A DNA stretch of 64,000 nt, taken from the NCBI RefSeq assembly GCF_047948215.1, contig NC_134457.1, positions 89,352,898 to 89,416,897 on the forward strand, given 5' to 3'. The position numbers and the translations under genes were made by a program. The notes under the pieces are model-generated. The model had not been told where the DNA came from. It ran no database searches and saw only the letters and a program-made list of their open reading frames with translations. Shown piece by piece: positions 47,097 through 59,583 of this stretch (positions are counted from its first letter, which is position 1; each line of letters begins with the position of its first letter). Origin of the DNA: Lycorma delicatula (Eukaryota; Arthropoda; Insecta; Hemiptera; Fulgoridae).

Positions 47097-47700
47097 AACG
47101 TGTCGTGAACGATTCCTAATCGACGCCCAGCAAAAACTAATGAAGATAATTAGATGAAAATTTGTATGAAGAATCTTCTTACGAAGAAAGTGCACACTAA
47201 GAAAGGATTTTTTGAAATTCAGATTTTAAAGGATAAAATAGAGTAACAATGAAGTTAAATATTTTTTTAATTTCTCGGTAACAAATAAAGATACCAACTT
47301 GATTTTTGGTGCGTGTAATCTTCATGTGAATATCTAACCATGTGAATTTCCATATTTTTTAAATTCGATCTTGAAAGGAATGAAAGGTAAAAAAAATTCG
47401 AACATGTGATTGCAAATTTTCCCCATTTCCCACTATACTAAACGAGGTATTTACTCGATCTGAGTTTGAAAATACTCTTCAAATAAATATTTTTAAAAAA
47501 AATTTTAGGTTTTGAATTTTATTATTTTAGGGAGTAAAAAAATATAAATTATTTTTTATATTTTTGCCGTTTTATGCTACCGTTATTGAATCAATCTTTA
47601 TGAGATTTGGTAACATTGTGATGGTAATTTATGTTTGTAATTCTGATTTTGTATTTCACCAGCGAAGCCGTGACGGGAATCTAAAAATCAATTAGTGGGT
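46840..47700 (+). repeat. Composite dispersed repeat with G-tract, (TA)n and (TG)n
   Basis: The first part (46840-46998, TTACTTTCGGTCGGTTGGAG) recurs inverted at 51054-51240 and includes an 18-G run at 46898-46915. A (TA)n(TG)n microsatellite follows at 47000-47092. Then comes a roughly 600-bp non-coding repeat (ACTAAGAAAGGATTTTTTGA and ACGAGGTATTTACTCGATCT are diagnostic) that ends near GAAGCCGTGACGGGAATCT. The same repeat is present inverted at 59119-60110. Class unknown. The short minus ORF here is just translated microsatellite. Confidence 0.7.
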
Positions 47701-47988
47701 TTTGTACTGACCAAACTGTTCTGAAGAAATTACAATATATCTGATAGTTTTTATAAATTGAACAGGCTTTAATTTTTATTTATCGTTATTATTCTTACAA
47801 TCATGAATTTAATGAACAGAGAGTGGTCAAGGGGGCAGAGCCTTCTGCTAGACAGGAAGTGAGAGTAACCTCTAGCGGGAAGTACGAGTTACCATTCTAG
47901 CGTTTCCCCTGACCGTGACGGGAAATGCAAGCAACCTTATAGCGTGAGGGAAGCCGTGACGAGGATGCTAGTATTTTATACATATAAA
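47701..47988. other. Repeat-like spacer with CGTGACGGG motifs
   Basis: Contains further copies of the GCCGTGACG motif (47915-47925 and 47953-47963) and TCTAGCG words. It is probably the edge of the same dispersed family. No gene. Confidence 0.4.
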
Positions 47989-48839
47989 TATAAAATTTTG
48001 TGGCTAGAAAATCTCCAAAACTACTTGATCAATTTCACTGAAATTTAGATATTTTATAGTAGTGTACCTGAAGTTGTACAAGTGAAAATTTAATGAAGAT
48101 TGGTTGAGTCCTTTTTGATTTACGCTCAAATTAAAATCGAAAAAGGTTGCGCTTATGTTGACTGTGTAGCGGTGTATTTTTCATATGCGCTTATGCAGCG
48201 AGTCACAGCGGTGAGTTGAAACTTTTTTAAACTTTTTATTGTAGTGCTTTTTTGACGTGTAACTATTTTTTATGGATCAAAGTTTTTTTCTTTTATTTTA
48301 GATTAGAATGAAAAATGAATCGGAAATAAAATAAAAACAATAGGAAACAAAATAACAAAAGTCAGTCTTCTTACGCAGAACTGCGCGACAATTTTTTATC
48401 ATTATTGCTTTATTACGACGTAATAAATGTTCCCTTTATTATATATTATATGTTTTTTCCTAGAATAAATTATGTAAAGAAGTTATGTTTCTATTCATTT
48501 ATATTGTATTCGATTTACAACAGCTTTTCAACGTAGTTTATAAAGAATTTTATTGTTTAAGAAATAATATAGTAATATTATGAATTAACAATTACATTAT
48601 ACACCCATGTACCACGGCACTCATGAAAGACGCGCACCCAGGTTTAGAGAATTGAAAAAAGTAAAAAAAACTCTTATTTTTTGACATTTTATTCTGTACT
48701 CTTCATTTACTACTCTTATTTTTTAAATTTCTATAGACGATTGAAAGAATAACAGTATTTGTTATTTGCATAATGTTAATAAATCAATTTATAGTGTAAT
48801 ATTATTTAATTAAAAGCATAGAAATTATTGTAGGTTAAT

Positions 48840-49390
48840 TACCGTCTCATCAGTGCTTGACTTTCCGTCATCTGTAAAATTGCAATTATCTTCATAATCA
48901 CTTAACACAAATAATCGTCCACATTTATCCATGGAGAGCATTCGAAATACATTTTTTGAACGATTTTTCAATCAAATCATACGGTATTTCTGACCGAGCC
49001 GCGATAATACACTCATAAGATCTGTATCAACGGTTTCTTAATTTTATCAGATGATCTAATCTCGTGGAGAGCGGTTTGGCCATCCCGGTTTGTGTAATGT
49101 TTACGGATGATTTAATTTTAAACGATCGGTTTACGCAGATATATAGAGGTTGAAGAATAGTTGTCCACCAGGAGCAATATTCCCATTCTAGCGATCAGTC
49201 TTCGCTTGATATCATCGGTCCTATGACCCTTAAATTTATCCGTTACAAGTGTGGAAGGTTTCAAAATAAAGCGCCTGATCGACGCTCTCAGACACATTTA
49301 ATCCGGTCCAATACTAACTAATTATTCATCCATCCCTTTTCTTGTGCTCGTATGACAATATCGGGTGGAGATTTTTCACCATTCGGTAGA
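48840..49390 (-). pseudogene. Pogo/Tigger-like transposase C-terminal relic
   Basis: The minus strand shows SPPDIVIRAQEKGWMNN (49320-49380; pogo-like GVIVRVQEKGWMNE block) and ERRSGAL. A degraded SxLQPLDVCVNRPFK site reads LQPLYICVNRSFKIK near 49110-49160. AARSEIPYDLIEKSFKNV (48955-49010) corresponds to the WxxIPxDLIxKSFKKC block, followed by an acidic tail (LSDYEDNCNFTDDGKSSTDE). The order and spacing fit the DDE_1 half of pogo/Tigger proteins. Stops and frameshifts make it dead. The N-terminal DNA-binding part was not found. Confidence 0.75.
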
Positions 49391-50679
49391 TGTTTTCTTT
49401 AAAAACTATTTTATTGTTTATAAAGAAACCAATGTTTCTTCAGTCTCTTGTTAAAATACTACAGTTTCAGATGAACATACATTCTGTTGCGGGAATTAAA
49501 ATATGAATTAAGTAAATATAATACATAACAATTTACGTAATAGTAAAATACATTTTGTGCAGTAAAGATTGATGATTTTAATGGTATAATAACATTTTTT
49601 ATACGATTTTCTTTTACGACACCTTAGCGTGGTACAGTAACGTTCAAAATTATGTAGCGTTTAGCTTAGTACGTCTAAACTAATATATTTGAGTACTAAA
49701 TAACACGCAGACTCTTCTTTAAAGGAAATTCCTTGCTTTAATTCAAGAGTCAACATTAACATTATTAAAGTTATTAATGAATTGTCAAATAAAAGACTTT
49801 GGCAAAAATTAATTGCACATGCTCGGTAAGACTTGCCTGTGCAGACGGCGCCTCTTTCGCTCGTACATTTATATATCCGGCGTCTGATATGCCACCTCAC
49901 AGGCTAGGAATTTAATCGCACCGGAAGGTGATAGGCGGTAAGCGACCCGCCAGATATTTCATACGCCGAACCCATAATGTAACGGTCTGACCTAAAGGTG
50001 TGTAGGAGCTTAGAAGAACGCTATCATATCAAGTAATGCCACTGAAATCAATCTAAGTGTACTTTGACTTTAAGAGGGAGGGTATTTGATTATTTTTCCC
50101 AATATCTGGAATTGTTTCTTTAGTGCCATCCAGTCTCCATTAAAAATTACTGGTGTCATTCGGATTTATTTTATTCAGTATTAATTGAGTTTTATTGATT
50201 TATTAACCGGAAGAGAAATCACGGGTTAGTACTATTAATTATATAAAAATACCGTATTACTCTCTATGGAATACTGTGCGACATTTACCGTAAGTAGAGT
50301 TTTATACTGCAGTTAAAAAATTAACTAACCTTTTGATTGGAATTTGTTATAGATTACTAATTATTTGTAATTTGTAAATTGCAAATATTTATTTGTAAAT
50401 TATTCTATTATTACGACTGCTTAGACAGTGTTGCTGGAATTAAAAAGTTTCATCTTCATTTCAAATAATTAACTAATTATTTATTTTTATTAAAAATTGA
50501 AAGGTAATTATTTTTTATTAATATAGTTTTATTTATAATTTAATTATTTGCTGTTTTACTAAGAATGTAATGCAGAAGTGCTACACAGATATATTCTGCT
50601 TAAGATTTATTATGGTTCATTAAAAAAAGAAAATAAAAATGATAAAAGATCCAACTCAAAAAACTAATAAATGTAAAAA
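49391..50679. other. Interior of the pogo-like element or spacer
   Basis: AT-rich, apart from a GC-richer patch at 49830-49990 (CAGACGGCGCCTCTTTCGCT). No recognisable protein. The minus ORF at 49661-49900 has no domain. Confidence 0.4.
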
Positions 50680-51053
50680 AATACTGCGTAGTTCTGCAAA
50701 AGACCGAATTTTTGTTTCAGACGTCCCTACTATTTCAGTCAATAACACACTGATTTTCGTAGTACAACGCCCTCACTATATTCGTTCGATTAACCAGTAG
50801 ATCCTACTCGCAAGCATCAATTTCAACTCACCACTGTGACTCACTGCATAAGCGCGTATTACAAATAAACCACTACACAGTTAACATAACCTCAGATTTT
50901 TTCGACTTTAAATTGAGCGTAACTCAAGAACAACAAAACCAATTTTCATCAAATTTTCACACGCAGAACTTCAGGTACATTAATTCAGCATATCTAAATT
51001 TCAACGAAATTAATATAATAGTTTTGGAGTTTTTCGAGACACAATATTTTATA

Positions 51054-51240
51054 CAAAGGCCCCTCTATGTATATAAGGAAACTCCAATTTATGTGAATGG
51101 TATGTTTTTACTCGAAAACGTAAAGAAAATTAAATAAACATAGAGAAAATTAATTTTTACCCCGCTACTCCCAACATGCGACCGAGAAAGTAATGCCTTT
51201 TTCGAAAAGTCGGTAAAAAAAGTACTTTAATTCTTAAAAT
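51054..51240 (-). repeat. Inverted copy of the 46840-47000 repeat
   Basis: The complement carries GCATTACTTTCTCGGTCGCA, TTACGTTTTCGAGTAAAAAC and GGAGTTTCCTTATATACATA, matching 46880-47005 in order. It abuts the right end of the pogo-like element. The 74-residue plus ORF at 50913-51137 is incidental to these repeats. Confidence 0.65.
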
Positions 51241-52195
51241 GTTTTACTTTTTGAACTCTACTACACAAAATAGTATTAACAACTCATTAACTTTAATTTA
51301 CTTTAAAATGTTGAAATTTAATGAATTCTTTTAAAAATGTTATTTTTTATTCGAGTAAATTTTTGTAATAGGTTTTTATTTTATTCACTTTTTTATTTAT
51401 TTTTTATTTTATTCACATTTTTGAAGTAATTTTGTTTTATTTAAATATGGGTGACCTGCAATAAAATTTTGCCTGAATGAAAAAAAACCGTTTGCTAAAT
51501 CCCAAATAGCAGAAAGGGGAGGAGTATTTTGATGAAAAAAATAAAAAAATAAAAGTAGAGAAGCAACTTATAGAATATACTATTAAATGTAACTTAAGGC
51601 TATCTGAAATGCAGGAGAATACATTACTATTTTTACTTTCAATTTTCTCGTAGTTTATCGTAAAATACTTATCGTCATATATATCATTACGTTTTAACAA
51701 TGTAATACTAAGAAATAATGACGATGAACAAATAAAATATCTTAAAATAATTTATTTAAAACATTAAACTTTTTGTTTAAAAGTTGTCCACTTGCGGTTT
51801 ACCTAGAAAAACTTCTTGGGTTACATAGGGAAAACTTACGGGACTACCAGTGAAACTCTCTACAAAAAAAAAGGAATATAAAAATCAGTATATTTAATAC
51901 GAGATTAGAGTTAAATATTTATACTTAAAAAAAAACCGGCTAAGGGTTGCACAACTTCCCGATTTAGATCATGACAGAATTTTATTTTAGATACATCATG
52001 GCGGTTTGTAGGTATTAATGACTTTAAGTTATTCAGTATTTAGAGTACAACTGCGAAAAACAGAAAAAATGTTTAGCAAAAAATAAAAAATAAAAATCAG
52101 GTACGATTTGACTCTTGATCAAATGACGTTTTTATCTTAAACATTATGCAGTATTACGTGCATAATTTTGAAAAAAAATTTGATGTGGATATCAC
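51241..52195. other. Intergenic, nothing recognised
   Basis: AT-rich. The 87-residue minus ORF at 51437 is low-complexity F/S/Y-rich translation without a domain. Confidence 0.45.
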
Positions 52196-52753
52196 ATGAC
52201 TTTCTTGTACGCCTATTAAATTACTTGTACACCTTTTTTTTATAATCAGACGTTAATAATTATTAATAAATCAATATATTTAAATTTAAAAAAAAGTCGG
52301 ATTCGAACCGATGTGCCTTACCCTTGTACGATACAAATATTTCATTAATTAAAATTTTATTTGCCTATAACTCTGGAACCAATGAAAATAAGCACAACTT
52401 ATGATATATCGTTCAAAAGCTCTCAATGAGGACTGATTACTGCAGTTAAGAAAAAGCCCAAAATCAATTTTTTTTGGATTTTGGGCTTTTTTGGACACTT
52501 TTGGTCCAGTCGATTGTAATCAAAAGGAAAGGTGCACAACTAGATGTTACAACAGTTCTAAATTAAAAATTTCAACATTCTACGGCTAGCCGTTTTTCAG
52601 TTATGCGAGATACATACGTACGTACGTACAGACGTCACGCCGGTAGAGTCAAAATGGATTCAGGGATGGTCAAAATGAATATTTCCGTTGAATCTGAAAA
52701 CCGAGATTTTTTGCAATCACAATACTTTCTTCACTTTGTACAAGGATGTAAAA
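52196..52753 (+). mobile_element. Small non-autonomous DNA element, copy B
   Basis: Same family and orientation as 9421-10063. It has left end TGACTTTCTTGTACG, internal GGTGCACAACTAGATGTTA and ACGTACGTACAGACGTCACG, and right end CTTTGTACAAGGATGTAAAA. The internal hairpin (AAAATCAATTTTTTTTGGATTTT) is also present. Confidence 0.78.
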
Positions 52754-53097
52754 ATCAAAGTTCTTTGTAAAAGCTTGTGGATTCCAGTTAATCCCTTTGA
52801 CTAAAGACGTTTTATCGTCAAAATTATGTTTAGAGTAAAATTAGAAAAAAATATTTTTATTAAAAAACTTTGGGTTCATTTGACTTCCTTGCGTGACATC
52901 ACCTCGTATTTTCTACCTCTTAAAAAAAGCATTTCTTGTCACAGCCATATCTTGAAAAACAAAAAATCAGAAATATAAAAAATTCAAAAAGATGCTCAAA
53001 TTATTAAATCAAGTCCTGTGGCAGCCTTTTTATTTAAAATATTTCCCTCTTGTCTACATTAATACTAGATACAGCTGAATTTTCAATCTTTGTTTTT

Positions 53098-53168
<71 letters not shown>

Positions 53169-54323
53169 AAGAGAGAGAGAAAGGAAAAAGAGAAGTGGCC
53201 GAATAGTTTTGTCAAATTTCAGATTTAGGTTTTTTGATTAACAGAGTTTCGAGTTATGAAGCAAAAACCGTTTAAAAATAATGTTGAACACCCCCCCCGT
53301 CATAAAAAATCAGGTTGACTTAAAACTGAAATTATATAACTAACTTAAGAATATTTCTACGAACGATACAGCTATTTTTCTACGCGTTGGCTACTATGTA
53401 AAAAAATTAAGATTTTTTGCCTAGTAGTTTGCATCTATTCCTTCTGTCATTTTTAATTTTGTCCAAAATATAATGCCATCAATATCTCATATATAGAAAT
53501 ATTTTGAGCCAGTTTCGAAGAATTTATGTTGAACCCTCCAATTATATTAATCAGGATACAGACCAACACACGTGTGTATGTATACCTTCTTTCGGTAATT
53601 CCGAAAACTCTTTTTTTCTTATTTTTTTTTAAGGGGTTCTTTAAACGTCGAATTTGCAAAAATCCTGATCCACAAAATTTTGGCGGATCGTTATAATTCC
53701 CTTATAATCAATGCTACTGCAGTAGCAGTTGTCGGAAATGTAAAAGTAAATAATGGTTGAATGATAACCATTTCCCTTCTTTTGAAATTCATTTAAAATA
53801 AGAAAAAAACTTATACTTATTTTTTAATTTTTTTTCGAGTAAGAAGAGTTATTTGCGATCAAAATATTCCATTTTATTTTAAATTTAAAATAGTAATTAT
53901 CCTACCTTAAACTACTTCTTAATATAACGAATAAACTGATCATTAGTATATCATCTTTGGTGTTATTATTATTATTTATAAATATCTTTTGATAGTTAAT
54001 TATAATGTCTACTATTTTACAAATTTATTTTTATTCCATAAATAGAATCTTTAGCTTACGTTATATAAGTATGTTTTTATAAATCCTCCAGTTAAAGACA
54101 AGTGGCTCGTTTCATGTAACAAACCATTAATCTTAACTAAAAATATCTCAAGACGAGCCCAATTTGACAAGCGCGTGCACTAAAAGCATACGTAACGATT
54201 TTAACCAACTTGTGTTGATCGTCGTTTTTATACATGCTTCATTTTATGCGTTTACCACTTCTTTTTTATGATATTTATATTTGTTTAGAAAAAAATTGAT
54301 TCATGCTCGTTTTAATGTTGTAG

Positions 54324-54359
<36 letters not shown>

Positions 54360-55169
54360 ATTTTTTTCTTTTTCTCTTAATGTTATTTATTATATTTATT
54401 GGATAAAATTATGAATGTAACATGAATTACATGATGTAATATGAATTATGAATTTAACTCTTCGTTAGAAAAGTTTAATTATTAATAATTCTTTGAAATA
54501 TACCCTCCACGGTTTTAGAATCATTGGTAAAACTCATTTATTATATTCACATACTGAAATGGATTTTTTTGAAATGTGAATTTTAATTTCAAACTTTAGG
54601 GATATTTGTCCCGCTTTAATTTTATTTTTTTAGTTAAGGATTATTTTTATTAATTAGGTAAGGATCTATTTCAACGGGAAGAATTTTACGATGTAAATAA
54701 TTTTAATAAGTTTTTTAGCGTTTTCGATAGTGGAAATTCTCTGATGTCCCCCCTCGTGCCCTCTTTGATATGGGTTTTCCACTTATCCTTTCGTAAGTTA
54801 TAAAAAAAATTCATACTGTACATTTTAGTTGGTCTATATACACTTTTAATAACCTGGAAATTTTCAAGATATTTAAAAAAACAGTGTTTGTAAGTATGAC
54901 TTTCCAATAAGAAAAAATAATATAGCCTTACTTATTTGAAAATTCAGAGTCCAATTTATTTTAATACGTATTTTACCAAGTTATTTTAATCATCAGCCGA
55001 GCTTTGAAGCATCAAAAATAATATTACAAAACGTAAAAAAAAGTTGAGCTCATTTTAATGATTTGTCCATAAAGTGTCATAATCAATAATACTGTAGACG
55101 ACCTGATACAAAACAAAATTCAGTCTCAGAAAAGTTTTAATTACTGTAAGCTATACGTGCATTCCTTAA
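52754..55169. other. Intergenic with microsatellites
   Basis: Holds (TA)n then (GA)n at about 53103-53164 and (TA)n then (TG)n at about 54324-54360. A left-end-like word TTTGACTTCCTTGCG near 52880 may be a further scrap of the small element family. No gene seen. Confidence 0.5.
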
Positions 55170-55800
55170 GATTTGCTGATGATATGATGTTTTCCAACTG
55201 AAGGCGCACATGGGCTTCAAAGATTGTTAACAGCCCTGGAGGAAGGAATGAAAGAGTATGGAATGAAAATGTAGGAAAAACTAAAGCAATGAAAGCAGAT
55301 AACAAAGAAGATTTAGCGGTAAGGACAAGTGAAGGAAGAATATAAAAAGTAAAAAATTACAGATATTTGGGGACTATGGTGACAGTGGACTGGAAGAGCG
55401 CAGTGAAATAAAAGGAAGGACAGCGATGGCAAAGGAACCTTCAGTATGAACAGAGAATTAAAATGTAGTATGTCAGGGACTTAAGAGTTAAAGAAGAAGT
55501 TAACCAAATGCTGTGTGGAGTACGGAAGTAGAGCATGGACGATGAGAAAGAGGGAAAGAAACCGGATCGAGTCTGAAGAAGGATGGAGAAAGTAAGGTGG
55601 ATGGATAAAATTAGAAATGAGGAAGTAATGAACAGACTTAAAGAAGAAAGAGCACTTGTTGGAGGACGTAAAGAAACGGAAACCGGTTAGGGCATTTGGG
55701 TTAGTGGAAGTGAAATAAGCTGTACTGATGGTGGCAGCGGTGGCGTAAGGGATCTGAAATGACAGGAAGACACGTTGATGATGCTGAGTGTGCATCCCGT
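55170..55800 (+). mobile_element. LINE reverse transcriptase relic (CR1/RTE-like group)
   Basis: A decayed FADDM block (TTGCTGATGATATGATG, 55171-55187) is the RT active-site motif. It is followed by LTALEEGMKEYGMK, VGKTKAMKADNKEDLAV and NYRYLGTMV. Later, in other frames, come WTMRKRER-like and WMDKIRNEEVMNRLKEERAL (about 55599-55660). This is the characteristic tail of arthropod endonuclease-reverse transcriptase LINEs. Frames are broken throughout. The minus-strand ORF across this interval is a shadow. Confidence 0.75.
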
Positions 55801-56701
55801 GTTGGGTTTAATAGGAAAATTATTACTTTCTTCGGTGAGCCAAATATGCAATTGCATACCGATGGGCCCTTGAAGTTAATGCGCTTGATCATCTATACCA
55901 GTGATAACTTCATTCTTTTCACTTTAGGTGGTGTATAATGTTCATCGTTACTTTCATAAAAAGGTAATCTGAATAGTGAATTGCACTTAACATGCATCTC
56001 ATCCACAACATACTGGAATAGATAGTACAAAGCAAAAAATGGATAAATTCCTTTTATCGAATGTTTCATTGCTTCTACTCGATAGGAAATGTTGATGATT
56101 CACTTAGAACATTAATGATCATAAATCATCTAAATGTGATTATGATGGATTCTATCTAGTGTATATCCATAAATTATTTCTTAATTTACTGTCAATGATT
56201 AACGATTTAGGATTATGAATATTACATTCATTTTTAGTAAGAAAGTAATGTTTAGAACTATTAAATATTATTAACAAAATATATTTTATATTATAAAATA
56301 ATGTAAATTTAAAGTCAGAACTAATATATGCATTTAAAAATATAAAATAATCGTAAATACAGTAACCTAACTTTTTTTTTGTTTAACCTCCGGGACCACC
56401 GTTAGGTATTGTTTCAGAGGATGAGATGAATGATTCGTAGCGTTTGTGAAAAAGAACCCTAACTTGAACGATTGTGGCTTCCTGTTTCGTTATCAAGTTC
56501 AATAAAATCCGTTAGATTACGTAAGTAATTGAATCGAACAAAATGGAACTTGTGTAGTAAACTATTCTGAAGAACTGAATAATGTTGAATAGATTTTGAT
56601 AGTCATCATGATAAAAAAGTTGTTTCATGTTGATTGGACTTCGGCTACTAGTATGTGTGCTACACATACACATAAGGGTCACATACACATCAGGTTAACA
56701 G

Positions 56702-56738
<37 letters not shown>

Positions 56739-57379
56739 CTGTATTTCATTATAAAAATCTAGATGATAATGTTTTTTTTTTATAAATTTAAATGGGGTAT
56801 GGTAATTTTTAATTATTGTATAATCTTTTAATAATTGATTTTTTTTGTACCTAATGTACATGCAGGGTTTTAGATGAAATAGTGGCTTCGATTTCTGGCA
56901 GCGGTATGATATTCCTAATTTATCGAACTCCTTTTGTATTTCTAGTTAATATGTATTTCTGTGTTTAGTTTTTCCGATTGATTTGTAATACAGAAGATTA
57001 AACGTTATAATTTTAAGAAAAAAGCTAATAGAATATCTGTAGAATAATACCGGGATTTTTGTTACAAAAAACCCGGTTGTTATAATACTCCGCTTATAAA
57101 CTTAATTATCTAACTCATTTTATATCATTAAATACCGGCATAATATAAAGGTGCCACAAAATATTGGTTTAATACAATGTTCTGTATGCAGTATCACGGA
57201 AACCGGCGAGGTTTCTAAGTGTGTGACGTGTTACGAGTTGTGGTATATTCATTTTACAAAGATTAGTTAACATTTGATTAGTAATGTACAAACTAATTTC
57301 TCAAACATGGTACCGCTGATATTAAATGAATAAATTAACAATTAATGTAATCCACCTTACCAGCACGTTGATATGTACT
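55801..57379. other. Intergenic with a SINE fragment and a microsatellite
   Basis: Contains a family 2 SINE fragment (56374-56450) and an (AAT)n run at 56706-56738. Otherwise AT-rich with no gene seen. Confidence 0.5.
56374..56450 (-). mobile_element. SINE family 2 fragment
   Basis: On the minus strand it carries TCATTCATCTCATCCTCTGA, ACCTAACGGTGGTCCCGGAG and a poly-A tail, matching the 3' half of the family. The tRNA-like head is missing. Confidence 0.75.
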
Positions 57380-57415
57380 CGAGATCTTTCGGCTTACTAG
57401 GAAGCCATCATCAGG
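57380..57415 (-). ncRNA. Hammerhead-ribozyme-like motif (CTGATGA...hairpin...GAAA)
   Basis: On the minus strand, CTGATGA (57408-57414) is followed by GGCTT, a six-base loop, AAGCC and GAAA (57387-57390). This is the order of the conserved core and stem II of hammerhead ribozymes, which occur in Penelope-like and other retroelements. One unpaired base lies between CTGATGA and the stem, and I could not establish stems I/III or a cleavage triplet. It may be only a look-alike. Confidence 0.25.
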
Positions 57416-57510
57416 AGTTAAAATTAATACATTTAAAGTCAAAAGTTTAAAAAATCTTAGTCAAAATTTAAAAAGAGTCATGACTATCCGGGACAGTTTT
57501 CTTTTTTAAA

Positions 57511-57731
57511 TTGTAAAGGGGAGGTGCACAACTAGATGTTAAATAAAAAATTTCAATATCCTACGGCTAATTGTTTTTGAGTTATGCGAGATACATACGT
57601 ACAGACATCATGCCGAAACTAGTCAAAATGATTTCAGGGATGGTCAAAATGGATATTTCCGTTGAAGTCTGAAAACCGAAATTTTTTACCGTTAAAAATT
57701 TACTTCCTTTACTTCGTACAAGGAGGTAAAA
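57511..57731 (+). mobile_element. Small non-autonomous DNA element, copy C (right part)
   Basis: Homologous to the right third of copies A and B. It contains GGGGAGGTGCACAACTAGAT, TCCTACGGCTAAT and GATATTTCCGTTGAA, ending TTCGTACAAGGAGGTAAAA. The left end is missing. Confidence 0.75.
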
Positions 57732-59084
57732 GCCAAAACAGTTTTAAAAATTTGGAAACTTGCTCGGTTATTCTATGTAATGTACTTAAATGTCTGAATT
57801 TACGTTAACTACTCGAGTAGCAGTTCTCGTAGATAAGGTATAATAATCGGCTTGTTGTAGTATTCTACGTTACATCATCAGAAGTCTCACTTTTCAATAT
57901 TTTTGAAATTATAGCTAAGCACATAAAACGTTTGAAAATTTTTTACAAATTTATAAATATATAGAATTCTACATAATGGAAAAGTGGTTTTCCTTTCAAC
58001 CGGAAGAATTTTTGGTTTTGAATCCCGGTCAGGTTTGACATTTTCACACAACATAAATTCATATCCTTATCATAAAAAGATTACGATTATAATTCAACGT
58101 CAGTTTAAAATCGCTAAAAGAAAATCAAACTAATAAATATCAATATCTTCGGAAGATTTAGATAAAATCATGTTTGAAATTTTTCCAAGTGGTGATTCTG
58201 CTTATTTGGGTAAAGCTTGTTTTATATTATAGGACCATCTTGGAGAACGATATGTTATTTTTAAATGTTATAATTACATTTTTAATTATAGTAAACATGA
58301 GAACATGATTAAAAATCTTGTATCTTGTTATTGGAAAACCTTATAATAAATTAATATATATAATTATAACTAATAATTATAGTAGTAATAGGTGTATAAT
58401 AATACTGCTGTACTGTACACTGTCTATAATTAATATCACAGTTATTAATATAAGGTCTAGTACGTAACAACTCGATGTACTCGACCGTGTTACGAGAAGG
58501 ATTGGTAAAAATAGCTTTGCTTGTGCTATACTACGCTCTTTCTAACAGATAGGCTTGTCTGCGAAAAGTCTGCGATGACTGGTTGGCATGCAGTTATAAG
58601 TCAAGCATTACTCAGTCCAGGGGAGTGCCCTTGCGACTATAATGAACCTCCCCGCTAACCGGCATGGCAGGTCGGCTCCCCGATTCCGGAACTTATCTTT
58701 AGTTTCATCTTGCCTCTGCCTCTAGTTATGATAAGACTATAAGTCGCAAGTGTGCGCTCTCACATTTAATTTCATAGCCTGAACCATTTTCGTAGACTGT
58801 ACACAGTCTACAAAACAATATTGTTTTTTTATCTACAGTTTGTTAGGTCTAACGGTTGTAACTGAGATTTGCTTCTATTATTTTTGATTTGGCCAAAATT
58901 AGGGAGGAGACTGGTGGAGCGATAATGGGTTTTTTATTGAAATTTAATGGTTTATATTTAATTATTTATTATATGTTATTTATTGTCATTTACAGAAATA
59001 TTACATATTGATCACATTGTATAAATTTAACTTATTGTAGTTTTGAATATAGAAAATTCATTTTGCCGTATTTGTTTTAAAATT

Positions 59085-59118
<34 letters not shown>
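57732..59118. other. Intergenic, with a SINE scrap and an LTR-like patch
   Basis: 57990-58065 resembles the middle of SINE family 2 (TTTTGAATCCCGGTCAGGTT). 58440-58815 is a GC-richer block with a hairpin GTAGACTGT-AC-ACAGTCTAC at 58792-58811. It could be part of an LTR or a UTR, but no TG...CA boundaries or target duplication were found. (TA)n occupies 59088-59118. Confidence 0.4.
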
Positions 59119-59121
<3 letters not shown>

Positions 59122-59264
59122 CCCCGTCGCAGCTTTGCCCGCTCTGTTTGATTACTTGCGTTTATCGTCGCAGTCAATTTTTTGTTTAATGTTTTTTAAA
59201 GAACGGAGGCAGGTTTAGCCAGTCCTCTCTCACCTACACCAACAGTGGCAATGGCTTTGTTTGC

Positions 59265-59330
59265 AGCATATAAAAATCCCATAACTGACCAGGATTCGAA
59301 CCCGGGACCTCTGGATGAAAGGTCCCGTCA
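59265..59330 (-). mobile_element. SINE family 2 fragment
   Basis: On the minus strand: CCTTTCATCCAGAGGTCCCG, B-box GGTTCGAATCCTGGTCAG and TTATGGGATTTTTATATGC. The 5' end and tail are lost. Confidence 0.75.
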
Positions 59331-59583
59331 CACCCCTTAAAAAATCGAAATTAAAATAAAAAACCGAATATGGTTTTTGATATTTATCTGAAGAGTATTT
59401 TCAAGCCCAAATCTACCGAATACCTCGTTAAGTATAGTCGGAAATGGAGAAAAGTTTCAATCATCGTTCAAAGGTTTTTTTTACCTTTCTTCACCCGCTC
59501 CGGGACCAGGAGGGGGAGAAGAAAGGTAAGGGTTTTTATTACGAATTACGAAAAATTCAGAAATTGATTTTTAGATCCCATAG

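Larger units (their letters stand above)
47989..51053 (-). mobile_element. Pogo/Tigger-like DNA transposon with long inverted ends
   Basis: The left end 47989-48225 and the right end 50805-51053 are inverted relatives. Shared words include TATAAAATTTTGTG or TATAAAATATTGTG at the tips, GAAATTTAGATAT, TGTACCTGAAGTT and GAGTCACAGCGGTGAGTTGA. Inner words (GAAACAAAA, CGCAGAACT; 48340-48375 and 50680-50720) also pair. The tips are compatible with a TA target site. Between them is a minus-strand pogo-like transposase relic (48840-49390). Inverted ends of some 240 bp or more are unusual for pogo-like elements. An alternative is two separate insertions of an unrelated repeat in opposite orientation. 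Confidence 0.6.

Noticed and set aside
46968..47195. 75-residue minus-strand ORF with poly-His/Thr and Ile/Tyr runs
   Set aside because: It is the translation of the (TG)n and (TA)n microsatellites.
55481..55892. Minus-strand ORFs of 104 and 63 residues
   Set aside because: They are antisense shadows of the LINE reverse transcriptase relic on the plus strand.
58440..58815. Possible solo LTR
   Set aside because: GC-richer and bounded, but no TG/CA ends, polypurine tract, primer-binding site or target duplication could be shown.
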